Source of the DNA: Methylococcaceae bacterium
GTDB taxonomy: Bacteria; Pseudomonadota; Gammaproteobacteria; Methylococcales; Methylomonadaceae
Direction of reading: 5' to 3'
Assembly: GCA_030618325.1 (NCBI GenBank)
Contig: JAUXDP010000076.1
Location: 1 to 11,714 of the forward strand
DNA: 11,714 nucleotides
Each line of letters opens with the position of its first letter. The stretch's first letter is position 1. Shown here in pieces: positions 1 to 5,600 of the stretch. Below the pieces are notes generated by a model. That model did no database searches. It saw only the letters and a program-made list of their open reading frames with translations, and had not been told where the DNA came from. The translations under genes were made by a program, and so were the position numbers.

Positions 1-280
1 TTTTCTATGTTCAACTGAAAAAAAGACTACTTATAGACAGGTAGCGAGCAGGGTTTTTGCCCACTATTTTTTAAAATATAAAATAATTAATGGTTATTGC
101 GCCACTGTTAGCGGTGGTCAAAAAAGCGATGTCCAGGCTAGTAGATTTAATTATTGCCAGGCATAATAAAAACCCCAATGCCATGCCAAGTGCAACTAGT
201 CCCTCGATTACAAATAAACGCGAACGACCCTACGGGCCACTGTAAAGAAAAAAGATAAAAAACAAAGGGTAAAAAAAGGG
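1..280. other. Gene-free stretch downstream of the TIR/FGE gene
   Basis: I see no credible coding region here. Short open frames overlapping 147-420 are shadows of the GC-rich end of the neighbouring gene. The stretch is AT-rich. At 242-280, just past the stop of the minus-strand gene, there is a purine-rich tract (polypyrimidine on the coding strand). A short imperfect hairpin at 226-238 has 5-bp arms including one G-T pair. In a typical DGR cassette this side could carry the initiation-of-mutagenic-homing tail, avd, template repeat and reverse transcriptase. None of the coding parts is present in these 280 bases, and no adenine-rich copy of the variable region can be seen. Confidence 0.6.
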
Positions 281-1474
281 TTAGTCCTGGGCAAGACGGA
301 ATCCGTGGAAGTAGTCGCGGGAGTCCGGGTCGTACCCGATACGGAGCGCCGAACGCAGGTGCGACGGTTCGCCGAGCCAGGAGCCGCCCCGCAGCACACG
401 CAGGGAGCAATCACCCCCATTTTTCTCTAACCAGGGCGAGCCGTCATCAGGTGCTTTTTCATAGCTTTCGTGCCAGCAATCCTGCACCCATTCCCAAACG
501 TTGCCAGACATATCATATAACCCAAACGCGTTGGGTTTTTTCTGGCCGACCGGATGCGTTTTATCATTCGAATTTTCGTCAAACCAGGCATAATCCTCCA
601 CGTTTTCTTCGTCATCCCAATAGTAATCGCTTATCGTCCCCGCTCTGGCGGCATACTCCCATTCGGCTTCTGATGGCAAACGATAAGGCTTGCCAGCCTT
701 ATCCGATAACCATTTGGCATAAGCCTGAGCGTCATCCCAGTTAATATTAATCACCGGGCGTTTACCTTGTCCCCAGCCTTCATCACTTGGTAAATCCAGG
801 TCATTTGCCTTTACATACAACTCATACTGCTCAAAAGTTACTGGATATTTGGCCACAGAGAAAGGTTTGGCAATATTTACCTGATGAATGGGTTGTTTAG
901 AAGAACGTTTATTACCACCCATATGAAATCTTCCGGCCGGTATTTCTACCATCTCGGGTTCGATGAATGTGTCATCGGATGCAGTTGAAGTCTTTAAGCC
1001 CGATTTTACTTGTTTTCGAGGCGCTACAGCTGTTTTAGCGGTTGTATGTGCAACGGAAGTTTCAGCACCGCCAGTTTTACCCGGACCGGCTAATCTTTCC
1101 ACAGCGCTTGTTAATTTGCTAAATTCATCACTTTCAATTTCACCATTCCAGGCTGAAAAATTTTCAGCATGAAACCCACGAAAAGCAATCGGCTGGTTAA
1201 TCGTTTCAAACAGAATCGGTACCAGAATTCTCCGTTCACGACCGATATTGGCCTCACCCTTGACCCAATCCGACTTTTTAGAAGCTGTCGACCAGCCGAC
1301 GATCATGCATGCAGATTGATCGATTGCCTGTTCAATCACATCTTCAAAATCCTGCCCCGCCAGCAGAGTGCTTCTATCCCAAAAGACTGACCAACCTTGT
1401 TTTTCCAAAGCTGTCGCCAATCGTTTTGATTTTTCTATATCCTCACTGGCATAACTTAAAAAAATATCGTACAA
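281..1474 (-). CDS. TIR domain fused to FGE-sulfatase/C-type-lectin-fold domain; probable DGR target protein
   Basis: 397 residues, soluble, no signal peptide. Residues 1-125 form a TIR domain: it opens DIFLSYASED, has the GW-VFWDR strand, and carries SxxSDWVxxE with Glu74 at the position of the catalytic glutamate of NAD-cleaving TIR enzymes. A low-complexity linker (about 130-168) follows. Residues 172-397 are a formylglycine-generating-enzyme/sulfatase-modifying domain: MVEIPAGRFHMGG, KYPVTFEQY, YRLPSEAEWEYAARAG, MSGNVWEW, and the closing LRGGSW...GFRLAQD. The paired active-site cysteines of true FGE are absent, so it is better read as a binding module on the C-type lectin fold than as an oxidase. 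The TTG start at 1474 is chosen because a Shine-Dalgarno AGGA lies 6 nt upstream and the TIR domain begins at once. The last 39 codons are GC-rich and look like a DGR variable region. Inference: ligand sensing by a diversified surface coupled to a TIR effector or signalling domain. Confidence 0.88.
   Translation of the reverse strand: MYDIFLSYASEDIEKSKRLATALEKQGWSVFWDRSTLLAGQDFEDVIEQAIDQSACMIVGWSTASKKSDWVKGEANIGRERRILVPILFETINQPIAFRGFHAENFSAWNGEIESDEFSKLTSAVERLAGPGKTGGAETSVAHTTAKTAVAPRKQVKSGLKTSTASDDTFIEPEMVEIPAGRFHMGGNKRSSKQPIHQVNIAKPFSVAKYPVTFEQYELYVKANDLDLPSDEGWGQGKRPVININWDDAQAYAKWLSDKAGKPYRLPSEAEWEYAARAGTISDYYWDDEENVEDYAWFDENSNDKTHPVGQKKPNAFGLYDMSGNVWEWVQDCWHESYEKAPDDGSPWLEKNGGDCSLRVLRGGSWLGEPSHLRSALRIGYDPDSRDYFHGFRLAQD
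284..400 (-). other. DGR-type variable region (VR) at the 3' end of the TIR/FGE gene
   Basis: Directly visible: from about 415 down to 281 the DNA turns abruptly GC-rich compared with the rest of the gene. Within 305-376, twelve codons at the classical variable sites all end in C: L367 CTC, G368 GGC, H372 CAC, L377 CTC, I379 ATC, Y381 TAC, D382 GAC, S385 TCC, D387 GAC, Y388 TAC, F389 TTC and H390 CAC. All can be derived from AAC by changing only the two adenines. The intervening codons (W366, E369-P370, L373-R374, P383-D384, G391-F392-R393) match the invariant framework LRGGSW..P..LRSA.R....P..R....GFRLA. This is the fingerprint of adenine-specific mutagenic retrohoming into a C-type lectin target. 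The template repeat is not in the window, so the assignment rests on codon pattern and fold. Confidence 0.8.
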
Positions 1475-1480
1475 AATATT

Positions 1481-1484
1481 TCCT
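1481..1484 (-). promoter_or_regulatory. Shine-Dalgarno AGGA supporting a TTG start
   Basis: Reading the minus strand, GCAGGAAATATT precedes the TTG codon at 1474-1472. The six-base gap from AGGA to TTG is near ideal, and no ATG lies between it and the TIR domain. This decides the non-ATG start of the TIR/FGE gene. Confidence 0.6.
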
Positions 1485-1532
1485 GCTTTAAATTAAAATA
1501 ATCTTTCGGTTTTGCGCTTTCAGCTTGTAAAG

Positions 1533-1640
1533 TTAGGTATCTACCTCTTCCAGGACGGTCAAATCCTCCACATTCGCCATCGCGGCAAGCGCCTGGGCGT
1601 AATTGCGCAATCGAGGTTGAAGATTATAGCGGGATATTCA
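1533..1640 (-). pseudogene. Short remnant resembling the C-terminal end of a lost gene
   Basis: A minus-strand frame open from the TGA at 1640-1638 to the TAA at 1535-1533 encodes 34 residues, including LRNYAQALAAMANVEDL and ending EEVDT. The composition is protein-like (alternating helix-forming residues, GC-richer than the flanking DNA), but it has no start codon with a ribosome site and the upstream reading frame is closed. It may be the tail of a decayed gene, with the rest lost when the repeat at 1698-1775 arrived. I do not recognise the family. It could also be a chance open frame. Confidence 0.3.
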
Positions 1641-1697
1641 GGTCTTTCGGCACGATACAACTAACACGTAACCCGCATAAATTCATCAACAGGTTGG

Positions 1698-1775
1698 TAG
1701 TAATAGCGAAAGCGTATTCCGCCTTGACAGAGTCGCAACCATTCGGTGCAATACGCTTTCGCTATTGCACCCTAC
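1698..1775. repeat. Inverted pair of palindromic repeat units (REPIN/MITE-like)
   Basis: A perfect 17-bp inverted repeat, aatagcgaaagcgtatt at 1702-1718 and its exact complement at 1750-1766, is separated by 31 bases. The right unit is itself palindromic: ggtgcaata at 1745-1753 pairs with tattgcacc at 1763-1771 around a short loop. Two related palindromic units in opposite orientation, in a gene-poor spacer, are the usual layout of REP doublets and small non-autonomous elements. No transposase is present. Only this copy occurs in the window, so repetition across the genome is inferred. Confidence 0.65.
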
Positions 1776-1797
1776 GAATTACACTTTCCCGCGTTTT

Positions 1798-1822
1798 AAA
1801 TGGGGTTAAGTTAACCCCATTT
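1798..1822. terminator. Perfect 12-bp hairpin downstream of the small secreted-protein gene
   Basis: Arms aaatggggttaa (1798-1809) and ttaaccccattt (1811-1822) are perfect complements around a single central G. It lies 20 bases beyond the stop of the minus-strand gene at 1843 and would fold in its mRNA as a GGGG/CCCC-cored stem ending in AUUU. There is no long U tract, so termination is plausible but not certain. The symmetry would also suit a protein-binding site. Confidence 0.45.
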
Positions 1823-1842
1823 CCCCACCCATGATTGAACTA

Positions 1843-2244
1843 TTAGTTAGCTTTCAGAAAAGCTTCTTTGAGTTGTTTATAGAACTCAACGCCTTTAGCA
1901 ACATGCCCTTTAGCTGTTTCCAGGTCATCTTTTTTCGCTGCTGTTCTCGCCTTTTTCATTTGTGTTCCTGCCTTGGTTTTGTATACGGCGGCACGACGGG
2001 TTGCATGAATTTCTTTTGCCATTTGTTTGGTGTCGGCAAGAAGGCTCAGAACGGTCTCCTTATCAGCTCCACTTTCTAAAGCGGCTAGTGCTTTTTCTGA
2101 TCTTTCGATAGTGGTGTTAATTGAGGCTTTAATCTCCTCCAATGTTGCATTTTCGATTTTTCCTGCTGCGAAGGTGGTTGTAGAAACGGTAGTAACTGCG
2201 CAGATCAGAAAAAAGGCTAGTATAATTTTTTTTGTTAAGTACAT
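1843..2244 (-). CDS. Small exported helical protein of unknown function
   Basis: 133 residues from the ATG at 2244. An in-frame TTG at 2250 is an alternative start, but it sits only 4 nt from the AGGA at 2258-2255, against 10 nt for the ATG. The N-terminus MYLTKKIILAFFLIC... is a clear Sec signal peptide with likely cleavage near TTTFA/AGK. The mature part of about 105 residues has no cysteine, is rich in Ala, Lys and Glu, and looks wholly alpha-helical: a helix around LEEIKASINTTIERSEKAL, a long one through the HATRRAA segment, and a C-terminal ETAKGHVAKGVEFYKQLKEA helix. That would suit a small periplasmic helical bundle. I do not recognise a named family. It is probably monocistronic, with a palindrome upstream (2294-2314) and a hairpin just past the stop. 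Confidence 0.75.
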   Translation of the reverse strand: MYLTKKIILAFFLICAVTTVSTTTFAAGKIENATLEEIKASINTTIERSEKALAALESGADKETVLSLLADTKQMAKEIHATRRAAVYKTKAGTQMKKARTAAKKDDLETAKGHVAKGVEFYKQLKEAFLKAN

Positions 2245-2293
2245 GGTCAAATCTTCCTCGGTTGGTTGTTCAATACAAAATGTAATAACGCTC

Positions 2294-2314
2294 TATCATG
2301 TATTGAACATGATA
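2294..2314. promoter_or_regulatory. Palindrome that could be an operator for the small secreted-protein gene
   Basis: Arms tatcatgt (2294-2301) and acatgata (2307-2314) are exact complements separated by attga. The site lies 50-70 bases upstream of the minus-strand start at 2244, where a promoter or operator would be expected. No regulator is identifiable. In AT-rich DNA an 8-bp dyad can occur by chance. Confidence 0.3.
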
Positions 2315-2491
2315 TCCCTTTCATGCTCAAAAATCGATTATAGAAAGTCTAATTAAATATTTACCAATACTTAATTAATGTCATTAGTGCATCGAGTACT
2401 GAATATTAAACGCTACGAATTAACGAAAATGTTGAATATTTCCATATTTGATATGATGAGCAAAAAAATAGTTATGCAGGAAAACTGAACA

Positions 2492-3346
2492 ATGAAAATG
2501 AGTGCCCAAGAATTTCTGGACTGGGAATCAAAAAGCATTACCTTGCTGGCCATGTCAGGAGCAGGAAAAACGACATTGGCCAATAAATTACCCAAAAAAA
2601 AGTGGTTTCATTATTCCGCTGATTATCGAATTGGCACCCAATATTTGGAAGAACCTATTTTAGACAATATTAAACGCCAGGCCATGGATGTGCCTTTTTT
2701 ACAAGAATTGTTACTTTCTGATTCTATCTATATATGCAATAACATTACGGTTGATAATCTTGCTCCGGTTTCAAGTTTCCTTGGAAAAATAGGCAATCCG
2801 GAATTGGGTGGTTTATCTTTACAAGAATTTAAAAGAAGGCAGCGGCTTCACCGCAGTGCTGAAATTGCAGCAATGAAAGATGTACCTGAATTTATCCGTA
2901 AAGCTGAAGATATTTATGATTATAAGCATTTCATCAATGATGCTGGGGGCAGCGTTTGTGAGCTTGATGATCCGGAAACATTAGCGATATTGGCTGAGCA
3001 TACCTTGATTGTGTATATCAAGATACCTGATAATCTTGAACAAACTATTATCGACCGCGCCAAATCTGATCCCAAGCCCTTATATTATCGTGAGGAATTT
3101 CTTGACCAGAAGCTGGATGAATATTTGCAGTTAAAAGATCTAAGTAATACAGATGCTATTGTTCCTGATGATTTTGTCAGCTGGGTTTTTCCAGAACTAT
3201 TTAAATCACGCTTGCCTCGCTATCAGGCAATAGTAGACCAATATGGTTATACCATTGATGCAAGTGAAGCAGGGGAAATAGTGGATGAAGATGATTTTAT
3301 CCAGCTTATTGCCAAAGCCATAGACCAACAAGGATTGAGTAACTAA
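2492..3346 (+). CDS. P-loop ATPase/kinase-like protein, first gene of the metA operon
   Basis: 284 residues, cytoplasmic. A Walker A motif AMSGAGKTT is at residues 20-28, right after a short beta strand (SITLLAM), as in small nucleotide or metabolite kinases and shikimate-kinase-like proteins. No obvious transmembrane segment is present. The rest shows no catalytic motif I can name. The segment around LIVYIKIPDNLEQTIIDRAKSDPKPLYY resembles the strand plus arginine-bearing lid of P-loop kinases. The start is the ATG at 2492, with AGGA at 2478-2481. A second ATG two codons later is equally possible. The stop TAA shares its last base with the ATG of the next gene (TAATG), so the two are translationally coupled, suggesting a role linked to methionine or homoserine metabolism. 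Substrate unknown. Confidence 0.82.
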   Translation: MKMSAQEFLDWESKSITLLAMSGAGKTTLANKLPKKKWFHYSADYRIGTQYLEEPILDNIKRQAMDVPFLQELLLSDSIYICNNITVDNLAPVSSFLGKIGNPELGGLSLQEFKRRQRLHRSAEIAAMKDVPEFIRKAEDIYDYKHFINDAGGSVCELDDPETLAILAEHTLIVYIKIPDNLEQTIIDRAKSDPKPLYYREEFLDQKLDEYLQLKDLSNTDAIVPDDFVSWVFPELFKSRLPRYQAIVDQYGYTIDASEAGEIVDEDDFIQLIAKAIDQQGLSN

Positions 3347-4410
3347 TGCCTATTGTTGCGCATACCAACTTACCCACCTTCCAGCGACTGCGTGAAGAAG
3401 GTGAGGTCGTTTTAAGTCCCGACCGGGCCAGTCATCAGGATATCAGGGAAATCCATATTGGCTTACTCAATATGATGCCAGATACTGCGCTTGAAGCTAC
3501 TGAAAGACAATTTTTCAGACTGGTCGGTGCTTGCAATCAGATTGCCCAATTTCATATTCACCTGTTTACCATAGGCTGTTTGGAGCGAGGTGAAGATGCG
3601 AAAAAGCATATTGAAAAATACTATGAATCGTTTGCAAAGATCCAACAGGATGGATTGGATGCCTTAATCATCAGTGGCGCTAATGTTACCCACCCACATA
3701 TTCCGGAAGAAGAATTTTGGGTACCGTTGACTGAGGTATTTGAATGGGCAAAGAAAAATGTTACCTCGATCCTTTGTTCCTGCCTGGCTACCCATGCTTT
3801 GATCCATCATTGTTATGGTATTGAGCGAACTCATTTGCCAGCAAAACGCTGGGGGGTTTATTCGCATAAATTATTGGATCGGTTACATCCCTTGGTAGCA
3901 GATATCAACACTCGGTTTGATGTGCCGCATTCCCGTTTTAATGAAATATTTCAGGATGATATGGAAGCAAAAGGACTAAAAGTATTAGCAGCTAGTCCAG
4001 AAGCTGGTGCTCATTTGGCAGTTAGTCCAGATGGTATTCGAATAGTGTTCTTTCAAGGACATCCTGAATACGATGAGGTAAGTTTGTTGAAAGAGTACAA
4101 ACGGGAAGTTATACGTTTTTACCAAAATGAGAGAGATGATTACCCTCCCTTTCCAGAAAATTATTTTAATGAGATTGCTACACAGATTCTTTTAGATTAC
4201 GAAACACATGTAAAGGATAAAAAAATTGCGGGGGGAAACCTAAAAGATTTCCCCGAACAACAGATAGTAGAGCATCTGGATAACACCTGGAGAGATACCG
4301 CCAAGGCCGTGATTAACAATTGGTTGGGGAAAGTTTATCAAATCACCAATCAGGACCGGAGATTACCATTTATGGAGGGTATAGACCCTAACAATCCATT
4401 AAATTTATAA
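3346..4410 (+). CDS. metA: Homoserine O-succinyltransferase/O-acetyltransferase, MetA family
   Basis: 354 residues of the MetA (HTS) family, which activates L-homoserine with an acyl-CoA, the first committed step of methionine synthesis in the cytoplasm. Family landmarks: IGLLNMMPDTALEATERQF (38-56), VTSILCSCLATHAL with the nucleophile Cys146 matching E. coli Cys142, VPHSRF at 193-198, and GHPEYD with His239 and Glu241 matching the His235/Glu237 pair. An ungapped alignment from GA(N/P) to the cysteine places Thr115 at the residue that is Gly in succinyl-specific and Glu in acetyl-specific enzymes, so the acyl donor cannot be assigned from it. It is about 45 residues longer than the E. coli enzyme, largely at the C-terminus. 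It overlaps the upstream ATPase gene by one base, and the next gene's ATG follows its stop with no gap. Confidence 0.93.
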   Translation: MPIVAHTNLPTFQRLREEGEVVLSPDRASHQDIREIHIGLLNMMPDTALEATERQFFRLVGACNQIAQFHIHLFTIGCLERGEDAKKHIEKYYESFAKIQQDGLDALIISGANVTHPHIPEEEFWVPLTEVFEWAKKNVTSILCSCLATHALIHHCYGIERTHLPAKRWGVYSHKLLDRLHPLVADINTRFDVPHSRFNEIFQDDMEAKGLKVLAASPEAGAHLAVSPDGIRIVFFQGHPEYDEVSLLKEYKREVIRFYQNERDDYPPFPENYFNEIATQILLDYETHVKDKKIAGGNLKDFPEQQIVEHLDNTWRDTAKAVINNWLGKVYQITNQDRRLPFMEGIDPNNPLNL

Positions 4411-5169
4411 ATGGACTATCTGCAACAAGCAATTGACTTGGCAACGGAAAATTCCAAGTTAGGCTTGGGCGGGCCATATGGCGCGGTAATCGTGCGAGGC
4501 GATGAAGTATTAGCTAGTAGTACTAATTTGGTGACAAAAAATAATGACCCTACCGCCCACGCAGAAATTATAGCTATTCGCCACGCTTGTAGTCGATTAA
4601 ATGATTTCCAACTAACCGATTGTATTTTGTACAGTAGTTGTGAACCTTGCCCAATGTGTCTAGCTGCAATTTATTGGGCCAGGCTGAAAGCGGTTTATTA
4701 TGCTTGCGATCGTCATGATGCTGCAAGATCAGGGTTTGATGATAGCTTCATTTATGACGAAATTCAGTTAGCTCCTAGCCAACGACAAATTCCGATGCAG
4801 CAAGTCAAAATGATCGATGCCAATAAACCTTTTCAAGCCTGGAAAAACTCTCAAACGAAAATAGCCTACTGGTCGCTTGGCTCTTCTTCAACAGAATTAG
4901 TTCTTTCTGAAATTTTCAGCAACCAACCATCTTTTTTTACGCAGTCTGGGAAATCGAAAGTAACAGCTCTGACGCTAACTCGCGCATACGTATTCTCTAG
5001 TGAAGCAGGAATCTTTCCTTTAACCAGAAAAAAACTATTCCGGTTTATTACACTCACTTCTGTTGGTATTTTTTTTACAGTTACAGTTACTTTATCTGGG
5101 TCGCTCCACTTCGGTAGAGTAAAAGAAAATTCTGATTCAGGTGGAACCTCCGCATGGTTCTCGGGTTGA
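4411..5169 (+). CDS. Guanine deaminase-like zinc nucleobase deaminase with an aberrant C-terminal extension
   Basis: 252 residues. Residues 1-153 match the short GuaD-type cytidine-deaminase-fold enzymes nearly end to end: GGPYGAVIV, NDPTAHAEIIAIR with zinc ligand His50 and proton-shuttle Glu52, SSCEPCPMCLAAIYWAR with ligands Cys80 and Cys83, and SGFDDSFIYDEI, then PFQAWKNSQTKIAY. The expected reaction is hydrolytic deamination of guanine to xanthine. The family normally stops at about 155 residues, just where Trp154 (TGG, 4870) occurs here. The following ~99 residues are Ser/Thr/Phe-rich, match nothing, and lie wholly antisense to the exported-protein gene at 4866-5297. This suggests a lost stop codon. 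The ATG directly abuts the metA stop with no clear ribosome site, so translation is probably coupled. Confidence 0.88.
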   Translation: MDYLQQAIDLATENSKLGLGGPYGAVIVRGDEVLASSTNLVTKNNDPTAHAEIIAIRHACSRLNDFQLTDCILYSSCEPCPMCLAAIYWARLKAVYYACDRHDAARSGFDDSFIYDEIQLAPSQRQIPMQQVKMIDANKPFQAWKNSQTKIAYWSLGSSSTELVLSEIFSNQPSFFTQSGKSKVTALTLTRAYVFSSEAGIFPLTRKKLFRFITLTSVGIFFTVTVTLSGSLHFGRVKENSDSGGTSAWFSG

Positions 5170-5297
5170 ATGCTCCTTAGCCGTGGTAATTTACAAACTT
5201 TTTTTTCTTCTTCAGCCGTGGCAGTGTGTGTAAAAAAAATAATGCTGAATGCTTGTATTATTGCGAGTAATTGTATCTTACGCTTTGTTTTCACCAT
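4866..5297 (-). CDS. Exported protein of unknown function, antisense to the deaminase tail
   Basis: 143 residues. The N-terminus MVKTKRKIQLLAIIQAFSII... is a basic start plus hydrophobic core, with an ATA/EEE-type signal-peptidase site near residue 28, so the product is likely periplasmic or secreted. A strong GGGGGAG ribosome site precedes the ATG at 5297. The mature part has two cysteines (VCKLPRL and FPDCVKK) that could form a disulfide. The alternating pattern FSFTLPKWSDPDKVTVTVKKI...SFFLVKGKIP suggests a beta-sandwich, with a Pro-rich N-terminal stretch. No family recognised. Both signal peptide and ribosome site argue that this strand is the real coding strand in the overlap with the deaminase frame. 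The two genes converge. Confidence 0.72.
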   Translation of the reverse strand: MVKTKRKIQLLAIIQAFSIIFFTHTATAEEEKKVCKLPRLRSIQPENHAEVPPESEFSFTLPKWSDPDKVTVTVKKIPTEVSVINRNSFFLVKGKIPASLENTYARVSVRAVTFDFPDCVKKDGWLLKISERTNSVEEEPSDQ

Positions 5298-5426
5298 TAG
5301 GTACTCCCCCTTTAATTTAAAGATTGCCTTTTTTTCTTATTAGAACTAGTACTCCAACAACTTTGGTCTGATAGACAGAAAAATGAGTTAAATTTAAGGA
5401 GCAATGAAGAAGAGCATTATATTATT

Positions 5427-5519
5427 TCTCCTCACCCAACCCTCTCCAGCAAGAGAGGGCTTAAGAGCAAAAGCTCTCGTCTAAATCCCTCTCTTGCTGG
5501 AGAGGGCTGGGTGAGGAGA
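5427..5519. repeat. 93-bp hairpin repeat with 33-bp arms
   Basis: The left arm (5427-5459) begins tctcctcaccca and ends gcaagagaggg. The right arm (5487-5519) is its complement apart from one position (A/G), which would still pair as G-U in RNA on one strand. The 27-base centre contains a second small stem, agagc-aaaa-gctct (5464-5477). It sits between two genes that are both on the minus strand. Such CTCACCC...AGAGGG palindromes occur as dispersed intergenic repeats in many bacteria, so a non-autonomous mobile repeat is likely. It could also help stop transcripts leaving the DUF2066 gene. Confidence 0.75.
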
Positions 5520-5600
5520 TATTAATAAATGCTTTTTTCCATATTCTCTTAGGATTTACTCATCAAACCAATATTGATAGAACGCTAGAGTATAACGCTG

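Noticed and set aside
226..238. Hairpin gaccc-tac-gggcc as the DGR cruciform that follows a variable region
   Set aside because: The stem is only 5 bp with one G-T pair, and it lies over 40 bases past the stop; too weak to call as a feature.
147..420. Minus-strand open frames of 70-87 codons overlapping the end of the TIR/FGE gene
   Set aside because: They are alternative-frame shadows of the GC-rich variable region, with no ribosome site and low-complexity translation.
2432..2457. Promoter ttgaat...tatgat for the metA operon
   Set aside because: The spacer is only 14 bases; with standard spacing the -35 is poor, so I do not call it.
2413..2595. 60-codon minus-strand frame over the start of the ATPase gene
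   Set aside because: It is antisense to the Walker A region of a convincing gene and has no start signals.
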